From contig NZ_JBGUAY010000002.1 of assembly GCF_041821025.1 (NCBI RefSeq), positions 310,001 to 374,000 of the forward strand: a stretch of 64,000 nucleotides of DNA, given 5' to 3'. The notes under the pieces are model-generated. The model was not told the origin of the DNA, made no database searches, and saw only the letters and a program-made list of their open reading frames with translations. Position numbers and translations under genes: made by a program. Each line of letters opens with the position of its first letter. Position 1 is the stretch's first letter. Positions 53,385-62,413 of this stretch are shown piece after piece. This DNA is from Egicoccus sp. AB-alg6-2. GTDB taxonomy: Bacteria > Actinomycetota > Nitriliruptoria > Nitriliruptorales > Nitriliruptoraceae.

Positions 53385-54041
53385 GTGACCACGGCCAGGC
53401 GGGTGCGGATGGCCGCACCGCAGCGACGCGAGCAGTTGATCGGCGTCGCGCGGTCCGTCTTCGCCGAACGCGGCTACCAGGGCGCGGCCATCGAGGAGAT
53501 CGCCGACCGCGCCGGGGTGTCCAAGCCGGTGGTCTACCAGCACTTCGGCGGCAAGGAGGGCCTGTACGCCGTCGTGGTCGACCGCGAGGTCCAGCGCCTC
53601 ACCAGTGCGATCGCGGGGTCCTTCGACGCGGTGCACCCGCGACTGGTCGCCGAGTCGGCCGCCGAGGCGTTCCTGAGCTACATCGAGGAACACGAGGACG
53701 GCTTCCGGGTGCTGGTCCGTGACGCCCCCGTCGGCGCCAGCGACGGCACGCTGGCCTCCGTCCTCGACGACGTCGCCGTCCGCGCCGAACGCCTGCTCGT
53801 CGACGAGTTCGGCGAGCGCGGCTTCGACGAGAACACCGCGCCGATGTACGCGCGCATGCTGGTCGGTGCGGTCGCCCTGGTCGGCGAGTGGTGGCTCGAG
53901 GTCCGCGAGCCGCCCCGCGAGGTCGTCGCGGCCCACGTCGTCAACCTGCTCTGGAACGGGCTGCGGCACCTCGAACACGCCCCCACGACGCTCCTGCGCG
54001 CCGAGCGTCGCAGCCGACGCACGGTGGAGGACGAGATATGA
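53385..54041 (+). CDS. TetR-family regulator
   Basis: This 218-residue regulator has the helix-turn-helix IEEIADRAGVSKPVVYQHFGGKEGLYAVVVD and an acyl-ligand-like C-terminal domain. It follows the desaturase on the same strand and is translationally coupled (ATGA) to the aminotransferase gene. The desaturase and the aminotransferase operon are both possible targets. CGAGGAG precedes the GTG start. Confidence 0.9.
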   Translation: MTTARRVRMAAPQRREQLIGVARSVFAERGYQGAAIEEIADRAGVSKPVVYQHFGGKEGLYAVVVDREVQRLTSAIAGSFDAVHPRLVAESAAEAFLSYIEEHEDGFRVLVRDAPVGASDGTLASVLDDVAVRAERLLVDEFGERGFDENTAPMYARMLVGAVALVGEWWLEVREPPREVVAAHVVNLLWNGLRHLEHAPTTLLRAERRSRRTVEDEI

Positions 54042-55234
54042 GCACCACGACCCGCACCCCGCTGGTGGCCCGGATGCGCGGCTTCGGCACCACCATCTTC
54101 AGTGAGATGACCGCGCTCGCGCAGGCACACGGCGCCGTCAACCTCGGCCAGGGATTCCCCGACGAGGACCCGCCTGCCGCCATGGTCGACGCCGCCGCGC
54201 AGGCCATGCGCGACGGGCACAACCAGTACGCGCCCGGTCCCGGCGTCCCACCGCTGCGCCAGGCGATCGCCCGCCACCAGCGCCGCTTCCACGACCTCGC
54301 CTACGACCCCGACGACGAGATCAGCGTCACGTTCGGCGCCACCGAGGCGCTGGCCGCGACGTTGCTGGCCGTCTGTGACCGCGACGACGAGGTGCTGGTC
54401 CTCGAGCCGACCTACGACGCCTACACCGCGGTGCTGGCCCTCGTCGGTGCGGTCGAGGTGCGCGTCCCGCTGCGGGCGCCCGCCTTCGCGCTCGATCTCG
54501 ACGCGTTCGATGCCGCCATCACGCCCCGCACCCGGGCCGTGATCCTCAACACCCCGCACAACCCGACCGGCACGGTCCTCGGCCCGGACGAACTGGACCG
54601 GATCGCCGCGCTGTGCGTCGAGCACGACCTGGTCGCGATCACCGACGAGGTGTACGAGCACCTGGTCTTCGACGGCGTGCACGTCCCGCTGGCGTCGCGG
54701 CCCGGGATGCGCGAGCGGACGGTCACGATCTCGTCGGCCGGCAAGACCTTCTCGTGCACCGGATGGAAGGTCGGCTGGGCGTGTGCCCCGCCGGCGCTCA
54801 CCAGCGCGCTGCGCACCACCAAGCAGTTCCTGTCGTTCTCCGGCGGCACGCCCCTGCAGCACGCGGTCGCCGTGGGTCTGGACGCCGGCGACGACGTCTA
54901 CGACGCGGTGCGTGCGTTGCACCGCTCGCGCCGTGACCGGCTGGTCGACGGGCTGGTCGCCGGCGGCTGCCAGGTGGCACGACCGGCCGGCGGCTACTTC
55001 GTCACGATGGACGTCCGCGACCTCGGCCACGACGACGGCGAGGCATTCTGCCGCTGGGCCCCCGAAGCGCTCGGCGTGGCCGCCGTGCCCGTCAGCGCGT
55101 TCGTCCACGACGCGGACGCGACGGTCCGGCCGCTGATCCGCCTCGCGTTCTGCAAGCCCGAGTCGCGCATCGACGAGGGGGTCGAACGCCTCCTCCGTGC
55201 CCGCTCGCACACGTCCGCAGGAGGACGCCCATGA
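54038..55234 (+). CDS. PLP-dependent aminotransferase (glutamine/methionine transaminase type)
   Basis: This 398-residue class I aminotransferase shows GQGFPDEDPP, the cofactor Asn in NTPHNPTGTVL, Asp/Tyr in ITDEVYEHLVF and the PLP Lys in SSAGKTFSCTGWKVGWA. It resembles YbdL and kynurenine/glutamine aminotransferases; mycobacterial relatives were also annotated as DapC. The omega-amidase encoded next, with an ATGA overlap, favours a glutamine (or methionine) transaminase whose 2-oxoglutaramate-like product is removed by the amidase. Confidence 0.9.
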   Translation: MSTTTRTPLVARMRGFGTTIFSEMTALAQAHGAVNLGQGFPDEDPPAAMVDAAAQAMRDGHNQYAPGPGVPPLRQAIARHQRRFHDLAYDPDDEISVTFGATEALAATLLAVCDRDDEVLVLEPTYDAYTAVLALVGAVEVRVPLRAPAFALDLDAFDAAITPRTRAVILNTPHNPTGTVLGPDELDRIAALCVEHDLVAITDEVYEHLVFDGVHVPLASRPGMRERTVTISSAGKTFSCTGWKVGWACAPPALTSALRTTKQFLSFSGGTPLQHAVAVGLDAGDDVYDAVRALHRSRRDRLVDGLVAGGCQVARPAGGYFVTMDVRDLGHDDGEAFCRWAPEALGVAAVPVSAFVHDADATVRPLIRLAFCKPESRIDEGVERLLRARSHTSAGGRP

Positions 55235-55995
55235 GGGTCGCCGCGGTCCAGCACGACATCGACTGGGAGGACCGGGACGCGACGTTGCGCCGCCTCGACG
55301 GCCGGGTCGCCGCCGCCGCGGCAGGTGGCGCGACGCTGGTGTCGTTCACCGAGATGTTCGCCACCGGGTTCTCGATGAACACCCACCACACCGCCGAAGG
55401 GCAGGACGGCCCGATCGTGGCGTGGATGATCGACCAGGCCGCCCGGCACGGCGTCTGGGTCGCGGGTTCGCTGGCCATGCAGGACCCGGGCGGGGACCTG
55501 CCGGTCAACGCGCTGTGCGTGGTCTCGCCCGACGGGGCCGTCCACCGCTACGACAAGCTGCATCCCTTCAGCTACGCGGGGGAGCACGAACGGTTCGGTG
55601 CCGGCCGCGAGTTCGTCACCGTCGACATCGACGGCGTGCGGGTGACCCTGTTCGTCTGTTACGACCTGCGGTTCGCCGACGAGTTCTGGGCCTGCGCCCG
55701 CGACACCGACGCCTACCTCGTGGTCGCGAACTGGCCGGCTGCGCGTCGCCACCACTGGCGGGCGCTGCTCGACGCCCGCGCCATCGAGAACCAGGCCTAC
55801 GTCGTCGGCGTGAACCGGGTCGGCAGCGGCGGCGGGCTCGACTACACCGGCGACAGCCGCATCGTCGACCCGCTCGGTGAGGTCCTGGCCGCCGGCGCCG
55901 GCGCCGAGACGATCCTGTACGCCGACCTCGACCCCGACGTGGTCGCCCGGGTGCGCGCCGACCTGCCCTTCCTGCCCGATCGCCGCACCGGCTGA
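55231..55995 (+). CDS. Nitrilase-family omega-amidase (YafV-like)
   Basis: This 254-residue C-N hydrolase has the Glu-Lys-Cys triad: Glu in FTEMFATGFSMN, Lys in YDKLHPFSYAGE and Cys in FVCYDLRFADEFW. FSYAGEHERF and the family length fit omega-amidases such as YafV. These hydrolyse 2-oxoglutaramate or 2-oxosuccinamate, the deadlock products of glutamine or asparagine transamination, to the oxoacid and ammonia. Coupling to the aminotransferase supports the assignment. Confidence 0.9.
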   Translation: MRVAAVQHDIDWEDRDATLRRLDGRVAAAAAGGATLVSFTEMFATGFSMNTHHTAEGQDGPIVAWMIDQAARHGVWVAGSLAMQDPGGDLPVNALCVVSPDGAVHRYDKLHPFSYAGEHERFGAGREFVTVDIDGVRVTLFVCYDLRFADEFWACARDTDAYLVVANWPAARRHHWRALLDARAIENQAYVVGVNRVGSGGGLDYTGDSRIVDPLGEVLAAGAGAETILYADLDPDVVARVRADLPFLPDRRTG

Positions 55996-56015
55996 CGCCG
56001 ACTCCGAGGACATCC

Positions 56016-56900
56016 ATGCACGTCGCCCTGGTCACCGCTGCCTCCGGACCCGACTTCATCGCCGAGGTGGACGCCCCGCTGGCCGCCGCGCTGCGCACCC
56101 GTGGCGTCGAGGTCCACGAGCCGCGGTGGGACGACACCGCCGTCGACTGGGGTGCGTTCGACCTCGCCGTCGTGCGCACCACCTGGGACTATCCCGGGCG
56201 GCGGAAGGCGTTCGTCGCCTGGGCCGAGTCGACCGCGGAACGCACGCGGCTGCTCAACTCTGCCGACGTGCTGCGCTGGAACACCCACAAGTCCTACCTG
56301 CTCGAACTCGAGGAACGCGGCGCACCGGTCGTGCCGACGGCCTGGCTCGGCCGCGGCGACGAGGTCGTGCTCGACGACCTGCTGGCGTCGCGTGGCTGGG
56401 ACCGGGCGGTCGTCAAGCCGGCGGTCGGGGCCGGCGCGAGCGGCCTGGCCCGGGTGCGTCGCGGTGAACCCGGCGGCCAGGACCACCTCGATGCCGAGGT
56501 GGCCGCCGGCGACGTGCTCGTGCAGCCCTACCTGCCGGCCGTCGAGACCCGCGGCGAGCTGTCGGTCGTGGTCGTCGAGGGCGAGATCAGCCACGCCGTC
56601 CGCAAGACGCCCGACGACGGCGAGTTCCGCATCCACGAGGAGTTCGGCGGCCGCCACCACGTCGAGGACCTCGACGTGGACACCGCCGCCCTGGCCCGTT
56701 GGATCGTGGAGTCGACCGGTCACGACCTGCTGCTGGCGCGCGTCGACCTGATCGAGGACGAGCTCGGGCAGCCGCAACTGGTCGAGCTCGAGGCCACCGA
56801 ACCCGACCTCTACCTGCGCCTGCACCCCGAGGCGGCCGACCGGGTCGCCGACGCCATCGTGCGTCGAGCTGAGGACGCCACCCGTCCGACCTCCGCCTGA
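56016..56900 (+). CDS. ATP-grasp family protein, unknown substrate
   Basis: This 294-residue protein has an N-terminal Rossmann-like part (VALVTAASGPDFIAEVDAPLAAAL, VVRTTWDYPGRRKAF) and an ATP-grasp fold with VVKPAVGAGASG as the ATP-binding segment, VQPYLPAVETRGELSVVVVEGEISHAVRK and the metal-binding end LVELEATEPDLYL. It resembles glutathione-synthetase-like or DcsG-type ligases that join a carboxylate to an amine. The substrate is unknown. It starts 20 bases after the omega-amidase, so is likely in the same operon. Confidence 0.82.
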   Translation: MHVALVTAASGPDFIAEVDAPLAAALRTRGVEVHEPRWDDTAVDWGAFDLAVVRTTWDYPGRRKAFVAWAESTAERTRLLNSADVLRWNTHKSYLLELEERGAPVVPTAWLGRGDEVVLDDLLASRGWDRAVVKPAVGAGASGLARVRRGEPGGQDHLDAEVAAGDVLVQPYLPAVETRGELSVVVVEGEISHAVRKTPDDGEFRIHEEFGGRHHVEDLDVDTAALARWIVESTGHDLLLARVDLIEDELGQPQLVELEATEPDLYLRLHPEAADRVADAIVRRAEDATRPTSA

Positions 56901-56956
56901 CCTGCGAACCTGTCGGGGCCGGTACGCCGGCACGACGTCGACCAGGAGCGCTACCC

Positions 56957-57865
56957 GTGCGGATCGCGATCACCGGCGCAACCGGACTTCTCGGCGGGGC
57001 GTTGACCGCCTCCCTGCGCGACGACGGTCACCAGGTCGTCCGGGTGACCCGCTCGCGCGAGCAGGCGGACGCCGGCGACGTCGTCTGGGACCCGGCCGGC
57101 GACACCATCGACGCGGCCGGCCTCGAAGGGCTCGACGGCGTGGTCCACCTCGCCGGTGAACCGATCGGCGACGCGCGCTGGTCCGATGCCACCAAGCGAC
57201 GGATCCGCGACAGCCGGGTGCAGGGGACGGGGCTGCTCTCCCGAACGCTGGCGTCGCTGTCGACGCCGCCACCCGTGCTGCTGTCGGCGTCGGCCGTCGG
57301 CTACTACGGCGACCGCGGGGACGAGATCCTCACCGAGGACTCCACGCCCGGCGACGACTTCCTGGCGCGGGTGTGCCGGGACTGGGAGGCGGCGGCGGCC
57401 CCCGCGCGCGCCGCCGGCATCCGGGTCGTGCACCCGCGCACCGGCGTCGTCCTCGCCGCGGATGGGCCGCTGATCGACAAGATCGAGTTGCCCTTCAAGC
57501 TCGGCATCGGCGGCAAGGTCGGTCGAGGGCGGCAGTACGTGCCCTGGATCGCGCTGCGCGACCACGTCCGCGCGCTGCGGTTCCTCCTCGACCATGACCT
57601 CGAGGGGCCGGTCAACCTCACGGCGCCCGAGCCGGCCACCAACGCGCAGCTGACCACGGCGCTCGGCGAGGTCATGCGGCGTCCGACGGTGCTGCCGATC
57701 CCGACCTTCGCGGTGACCGCCCTGTACGGCGAGATGGGACGCACGCTGGCCACCGTCAGCCAGCGGGCCCGGCCGGCGCGGCTGCTCGAGGCCGGCTTCA
57801 CGTTCGAGCACCCGGACCTGCGCGACGCGCTCCGGCTCGCCCTGGACCGTTCCGCCGCCGCTTGA
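56957..57865 (+). CDS. TIGR01777 family NAD-dependent epimerase-like protein
   Basis: This 302-residue SDR-type protein has ITGATGLLGGALTASL, VVHLAGEPIGDARWSDATKRRIRDSRVQGT, and LLSASAVGYYGDRGDEILTE, the signatures of TIGR01777 (YfcH, chloroplast SulA). C-terminal DUF1731 region (RRPTVLPIPTFAV) is present. No reaction is known; SulA in plants acts in division. The GTG start stands 56 bases after the ATP-grasp gene. Confidence 0.9.
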   Translation: MRIAITGATGLLGGALTASLRDDGHQVVRVTRSREQADAGDVVWDPAGDTIDAAGLEGLDGVVHLAGEPIGDARWSDATKRRIRDSRVQGTGLLSRTLASLSTPPPVLLSASAVGYYGDRGDEILTEDSTPGDDFLARVCRDWEAAAAPARAAGIRVVHPRTGVVLAADGPLIDKIELPFKLGIGGKVGRGRQYVPWIALRDHVRALRFLLDHDLEGPVNLTAPEPATNAQLTTALGEVMRRPTVLPIPTFAVTALYGEMGRTLATVSQRARPARLLEAGFTFEHPDLRDALRLALDRSAAA

Positions 57866-57938
57866 CCGACGTCGCGGCCGACGGTGCCCCCGAGGCCCGA
57901 TTCGGTGTCGCCCGACCGCCTCTGGCAGGCTGACGACC

Positions 57939-59210
57939 ATGCGTGTCCTACTGCTCACCTGGGAGTACCCGCCGCGGGTCGTCGGCGGGCTGGGCCGCCA
58001 TTGCGTCGCCCTGGCCCGCAACCTGGTGGCGCGGGGCCACGAGGTCCACGTCGTCACGCGCGACCATCCCGAGGATCCCGCGCCCGCCGAGGAGTGGCTC
58101 GAGGGCGTGCACGTGGTCCGGGTGACCGAGGCGCCGCCGGTGATCCCGTTCGACGACCTGGTGCCGTGGGTCCTGGCGTTCAACAATCGGGTACAGGCGG
58201 CGGCCGCGAAGCTGGCCCGCCGCCACGACTTCGACGTCGTCCACGCCCACGACTGGTTGGTGGCCTACGCCGCGGCGGGGATCAAGGACGCCTTCGAGTT
58301 GCCGCTGGTGGCCACCGTCCACGCCACCGAGTACGGCCGTCACCAGGGCTGGTTGCCCGGCCCGATGAACAAGCTGATCCACCAGGTCGAGTGGTGGCTG
58401 ACCTACGAGGCGCGTCGCGTCATCACCTGCTCCGACTACATGCGCGGCCAGGTCGAGGACATCTTCGCCCTGCCACCGGACAAGATCGACGTCGTGCCGA
58501 ACGGCGTGGCCGTCCGCGACTTCGCGCTCCCCGCCACCGAGGTGGACGCCTTCCGCCGCACCCTGGTCGGGCCCCGGACCCGCATGGTGCTGTTCGCGGG
58601 CCGGCTCGAGTACGAGAAGGGGGTGCAAACCGTCCTCGAGGCGTTGCAGAACGTGCGGGGTGCCGTCGGCCCCGTGAAGTTCTTCATCGCCGGGATCGGC
58701 ACCTACTCCGACGAACTGCGGCGACGCGTACGCGAGCTCGGCCTGCGGCGCCACGTGCACTTCACCGGCTTCCTCGAGGACCACGAACTGCGGCTGCACT
58801 ACGCGGCCGCGGACGTCGCGGTCGCGCCCAGCATCTACGAGCCCTTCGGCCTGGTCGCCGTCGAGGCCATGGCGTGCGGCACGCCGGTCGTCGCCGGCGA
58901 CACCGGCGGGCTCCGCGAGATCGTCGCCGGTGGCTCGGGCCTGAGCTTTCCGCCCCAGGACGCCGACGAGCTGGCCGCTGCGCTCGTCCGGGTGCTGACC
59001 GACGACGGGCTGGCGCAGCGGATGGTGGCCCGCGCCCGCCGCCGGATCGCCGACCGCTACGACTGGTCCTCGGTCGCCGCCGCCACCGTCGACGTCTATG
59101 GGCGGGCCGCCGACGAGGAGGCCGCCCTCGCCGGTCGTGAGCAGCGACCCGCGCTCCGGGCCCTCCTGCACGCCGCGCCGATCCTGGAGTTCGGCGAAGC
59201 CGCCGGCTGA
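57939..59210 (+). CDS. Glycosyltransferase family 4 (glycogen/glucan synthase-like)
   Basis: This 423-residue GT-B fold retaining glycosyltransferase begins RVLLLTWEYPPRVVGGLGRH and has the GT4 donor site FAGRLEYEKGVQTVLEAL and EPFGLVAVEAMACGTPVV with the nucleotide-sugar Glu residues. The N-terminal GGLGRH loop resembles actinobacterial alpha-1,4-glucan synthases (GlgM or mycobacterial Rv3032). The nearby malQ-treY genes support a role in glucan synthesis, but another glycan is possible. Confidence 0.87.
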   Translation: MRVLLLTWEYPPRVVGGLGRHCVALARNLVARGHEVHVVTRDHPEDPAPAEEWLEGVHVVRVTEAPPVIPFDDLVPWVLAFNNRVQAAAAKLARRHDFDVVHAHDWLVAYAAAGIKDAFELPLVATVHATEYGRHQGWLPGPMNKLIHQVEWWLTYEARRVITCSDYMRGQVEDIFALPPDKIDVVPNGVAVRDFALPATEVDAFRRTLVGPRTRMVLFAGRLEYEKGVQTVLEALQNVRGAVGPVKFFIAGIGTYSDELRRRVRELGLRRHVHFTGFLEDHELRLHYAAADVAVAPSIYEPFGLVAVEAMACGTPVVAGDTGGLREIVAGGSGLSFPPQDADELAAALVRVLTDDGLAQRMVARARRRIADRYDWSSVAAATVDVYGRAADEEAALAGREQRPALRALLHAAPILEFGEAAG

Positions 59211-59232
59211 GTGCCGGGCACCGCTACCGGGG

Positions 59233-60372
59233 TCAGCGCCCCGCGCCGGCGACGGCGCGCAGCACGTGCGGCAGGAAGCGGAACGGAAGGGGCGGCTGGG
59301 CCACGTCGAACGTGCCGGCCACGACGAGGTCGAGCTCCGGGCAGTGGAACGACCACGTGGCGGTCGAGCCGGTGTGACCCACGATCGGCGGGATCGCGAA
59401 GGTCGGCGACATCCAGCGCGCCGGTGCGTACCGCATCACGCCCAGCCCGTACTCGATGGGGAAGAAGATCCGGTTGCGGCGCTGCAGCATCCGGGGCCAG
59501 GTCGCCGGGTCCTCGAAGACCGCGCCCTCCACCACCGCCGTGAGGAAGCGCACCTGGTCCGCCAGCGTCGAGACGATGCCGCCGTCGGCGACCTGGTGGC
59601 GCAGTGCCCCCTGCGGCTGCAGCACGACGTCCCGGGCGAAGACGTGCACCTCCGGTTCGGCCGACGCCCCGGATCGTGGTGGATGCGGGTAGGACGAGGT
59701 GTCGTCGAGCCCGAGCGGCCCGAACAGCATCGTGTCGAACAACTCGCTCAGCGCCTGTCGGGTGCGCTGTTCCGCGACGGCCGCCAACAGCTGGTAGTTG
59801 GTGTCCGCGTACCGCGCCCGACGCTTCGGGGCGTCGAACGGCTGCGGGGGGAAGTGCGGCGTGAGCTCCTCGCGGACGATCCGCAGCACCTCACCGAAGG
59901 GCACCGGGGCGTCCTCGCCGGCCAACAGTCGGTCCTGTGCGCTCCGCCCACCCCGCGGCGCCTCCCCGTAGTAGTCGGGCAGGCCGGAGGAGTGGTCGAG
60001 CAGGTGCTCGACGGTGATCCGGTCGGTGTGATCGTCCTCGCCGATCACGTGCAGTCCGGCGGTCACCTCCGCCGGCAGCACGTCGACGATGCGTTCGTCG
60101 AGGGCGAGCCGGCCCTGCTCGACCAGCCGCAGCACCGTGACCGCGGTGAACAGCTTGGTGACGCTGGCGATCGGGTACCGCATCCGCGTCGTCACCGGCC
60201 CGCCCGCGACCGCGCCGGTGCCGTGCGCCCCCTCCCAGGACCACGATCCGTCGGTCCGGGAGACGGCGAGCAGGCCGTGCCGCACCCGCCGCCGGCGATC
60301 GACCGCGCGCTCGAGCAGCGTCTGCAGCCGGACGTCGAGCGCGCCGCTCACGTCGGTTCGTCGTGCGGCCAC
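59233..60372 (-). CDS. Serine hydrolase of the beta-lactamase class C / esterase family
   Basis: This 379-residue cytoplasmic protein has Ser-xx-Lys in IASVTKLF, Tyr-x-Asn in YADTNYQL and the third motif HTGST in place of KTG. There is no signal peptide. Such HTG-type members are usually esterases, D-amino-acid peptidases or transacylases, not resistance enzymes. It lies between the convergent GT4 gene and malQ on the same strand. Confidence 0.87.
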   Translation of the reverse strand: MAARRTDVSGALDVRLQTLLERAVDRRRRVRHGLLAVSRTDGSWSWEGAHGTGAVAGGPVTTRMRYPIASVTKLFTAVTVLRLVEQGRLALDERIVDVLPAEVTAGLHVIGEDDHTDRITVEHLLDHSSGLPDYYGEAPRGGRSAQDRLLAGEDAPVPFGEVLRIVREELTPHFPPQPFDAPKRRARYADTNYQLLAAVAEQRTRQALSELFDTMLFGPLGLDDTSSYPHPPRSGASAEPEVHVFARDVVLQPQGALRHQVADGGIVSTLADQVRFLTAVVEGAVFEDPATWPRMLQRRNRIFFPIEYGLGVMRYAPARWMSPTFAIPPIVGHTGSTATWSFHCPELDLVVAGTFDVAQPPLPFRFLPHVLRAVAGAGR

Positions 60373-60442
60373 ACCTGCCTCACTGTCGACGGCCGGGCAG
60401 CGAGCCTAGAGGTCGGCGAGGGTTCGCCAGGTGCCGAATCGG

Positions 60443-62413
60443 TCACGCGGTCCGCGGCGGCCGGTCGGCGACCTCGTCGGACACCGGGGCGACCCGGGTG
60501 GCGCGACCGTGCCCCATGGCGGTGGCGACCGCGGCGACGGTGGGATGGTCGGGCAGCTCCTCGACCTTCACCGGCAACGGCAGGGACCAGTTCTGGGGCC
60601 GGGCGTTGCGGTCGGTGCCGGGCACGTTGGGGCGCTCCGGGGTGGCCACCGCGTCGTCGAGCTGGGCGAGCACCAGCTGGTTGGGAGCGCTCGCAACGTG
60701 GCGGTGCAGCGCGACCGTCGCCTCGGCCGGTGACGCGTCCTCGGACAGACCGGTCGCGTCGCGGATCCGCTCGCGCAGCTGCGCGTGCCAGGCGTCGTCG
60801 GGCTCGTGGCCGAGCTCGGCCTGCATCTGCGCGTCGCGGCCGCTCCAGACCCCCGCGACCGTCGGCAGGTCGTGCGTGGACACCGACGCCAGCGCCTTGG
60901 TGCTCCACCTCTCCAACGGGTCGTCCTCGAACCACCACACCTGGTAGCGCAGCACGTCGCGGGCGTCGAGCTCCTCGCGGACGCCTTCGGGCACGGTGCC
61001 GAGGTCCTCGCCCACGATGAACGCGCCGGCGCGCTGCGACTCGAGCGCGAGGATGTCGAACAGGTCGTCGGTCGGCATCTTGACGTAGGCACCGTCTGCG
61101 GCCGTCCCTCCCGGCGGGATCCAGAACATCCGGAACAGGCCGAGGACGTGGTCGATGCGCAGGCCACCGACGTGACGCAACGCCGCCCGGACGGTGTCGA
61201 TGAACGGCTCGTAGCGGGCGGCGCGCAGCTTCCACGGCACGAACGCCGGCAGGGTCCAGTTCTGCCCCTGCGGACCCAGCTCGTCGGGCGGCGCGCCGAC
61301 GCTGACGCCGGTCGCCAGCACGTCCTGCCACGCCCAGGCGTCGGCGCCGTCGGGGTCCGCGCCGATGGGCAGGTCGCCGAGCAGCGCGAGCGGGGCGCCC
61401 GCCAGGCGCAGCTGCTCGTCGCACAGCCACTGCAACCAGGCGTGGAACCGGATGCGGTCGGCGTGCTCGCGGGTGAAGGTGAGCACGGCGTCGGCGGTGG
61501 GATGGCGGTACGCGGCGGGCCAGTCGCGCCAACCGCATCCGTGGTATTCGGCGAGCGCGCAGAAGGTCGCGAACACCGCCAGCGCGTCCCCACGGTCCTT
61601 GGCGAAGTACAGGAACGCGTCCTCGTCACCGGCGCCGTCGCGCTCGCGCCACACCCGCTCGAGCACACCCAGCTTCGCCTCGGCGACGCGGTCGCGGTCG
61701 ATCGGACCGTCGTCGGTGAGCGCCCGTCCGGCCGCCTGCAGCTGCTCGAAATCGGCCAACGCCCGGGCGCCCGGGACCTCGTCGATCCTGAGGTAGAGCG
61801 GGTCGAGGAACCGGCGTGAGGTGGGGTAGTAGGGGCTGGTCTCGCGCGGGGCGACCGGGGTCACGGCGTCCAGCGGGTTGATCAGCATGGTCCCGGCGCC
61901 GATGTCGGCCGACCACGTCGCCAGGTGCCGCAGGTCGGCGAGGTCGCCGATGCCCCAACTCTGCGCGGACCGGGCGGCGTACAGCTGGACCGACCAGCCC
62001 CACCCGACGAGGTCGTCGGGCAGGTGGCAGCGGCCGGGGCTGACGATCAGGCGGCGCGGTTGCTCGTGTCCGCGGACCACCAGGTCGTGGTAGCCGGTCG
62101 GCACGTCCGCGGGGACCTCGCCGTCGATGGTGCGCCGGCCGCCGTCCTCGAGCCAGAGCTCGGTCGCATCGGGAACCTCGACCCGCTCGCCCTGCCTGAT
62201 GACCAGCACCGCGTCGGTCGGCGGCGGGCCGTCGTCGGCGGGATCACCGCCCATCGCGCGGACCAGCGCGTCGCGGGTCTCGCGCGGCACCTCGGTCCAC
62301 TCCCCGAAGGCGTCCTCGTACGCGGTGACGATGCCCCACCCGTCGGGTGCCGAGGCACGCCCGCCGGTGCGACGACGTTCCTCGTCGCTGCGGCGTTCGG
62401 GGTGATCTGGCAT
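60443..62413 (-). CDS. malQ: 4-Alpha-glucanotransferase (amylomaltase)
   Basis: This 656-residue GH77 enzyme moves alpha-1,4-glucan chains between oligosaccharides. The catalytic Asp lies in GGLRIDHVLGLFRMFWIPPG, the acid Glu in FIVGEDLGTVPEGV and the third Asp in STHDLPTVAGVWSG. The N-terminal ~130 residues form an extra beta-rich domain (residues 60-130) seen in long MalQ types. The ATG overlaps the treY stop (TGATG), so both are in one operon for glycogen breakdown and trehalose formation. Confidence 0.96.
   Translation of the reverse strand: MPDHPERRSDEERRRTGGRASAPDGWGIVTAYEDAFGEWTEVPRETRDALVRAMGGDPADDGPPPTDAVLVIRQGERVEVPDATELWLEDGGRRTIDGEVPADVPTGYHDLVVRGHEQPRRLIVSPGRCHLPDDLVGWGWSVQLYAARSAQSWGIGDLADLRHLATWSADIGAGTMLINPLDAVTPVAPRETSPYYPTSRRFLDPLYLRIDEVPGARALADFEQLQAAGRALTDDGPIDRDRVAEAKLGVLERVWRERDGAGDEDAFLYFAKDRGDALAVFATFCALAEYHGCGWRDWPAAYRHPTADAVLTFTREHADRIRFHAWLQWLCDEQLRLAGAPLALLGDLPIGADPDGADAWAWQDVLATGVSVGAPPDELGPQGQNWTLPAFVPWKLRAARYEPFIDTVRAALRHVGGLRIDHVLGLFRMFWIPPGGTAADGAYVKMPTDDLFDILALESQRAGAFIVGEDLGTVPEGVREELDARDVLRYQVWWFEDDPLERWSTKALASVSTHDLPTVAGVWSGRDAQMQAELGHEPDDAWHAQLRERIRDATGLSEDASPAEATVALHRHVASAPNQLVLAQLDDAVATPERPNVPGTDRNARPQNWSLPLPVKVEELPDHPTVAAVATAMGHGRATRVAPVSDEVADRPPRTA

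Noticed and set aside
59233-60372. Antibiotic-resistance beta-lactamase
   Set aside because: The SxxK and YxN motifs exist, but the third motif is HTG and there is no signal peptide. This fits esterase-like relatives better than a periplasmic class C beta-lactamase.
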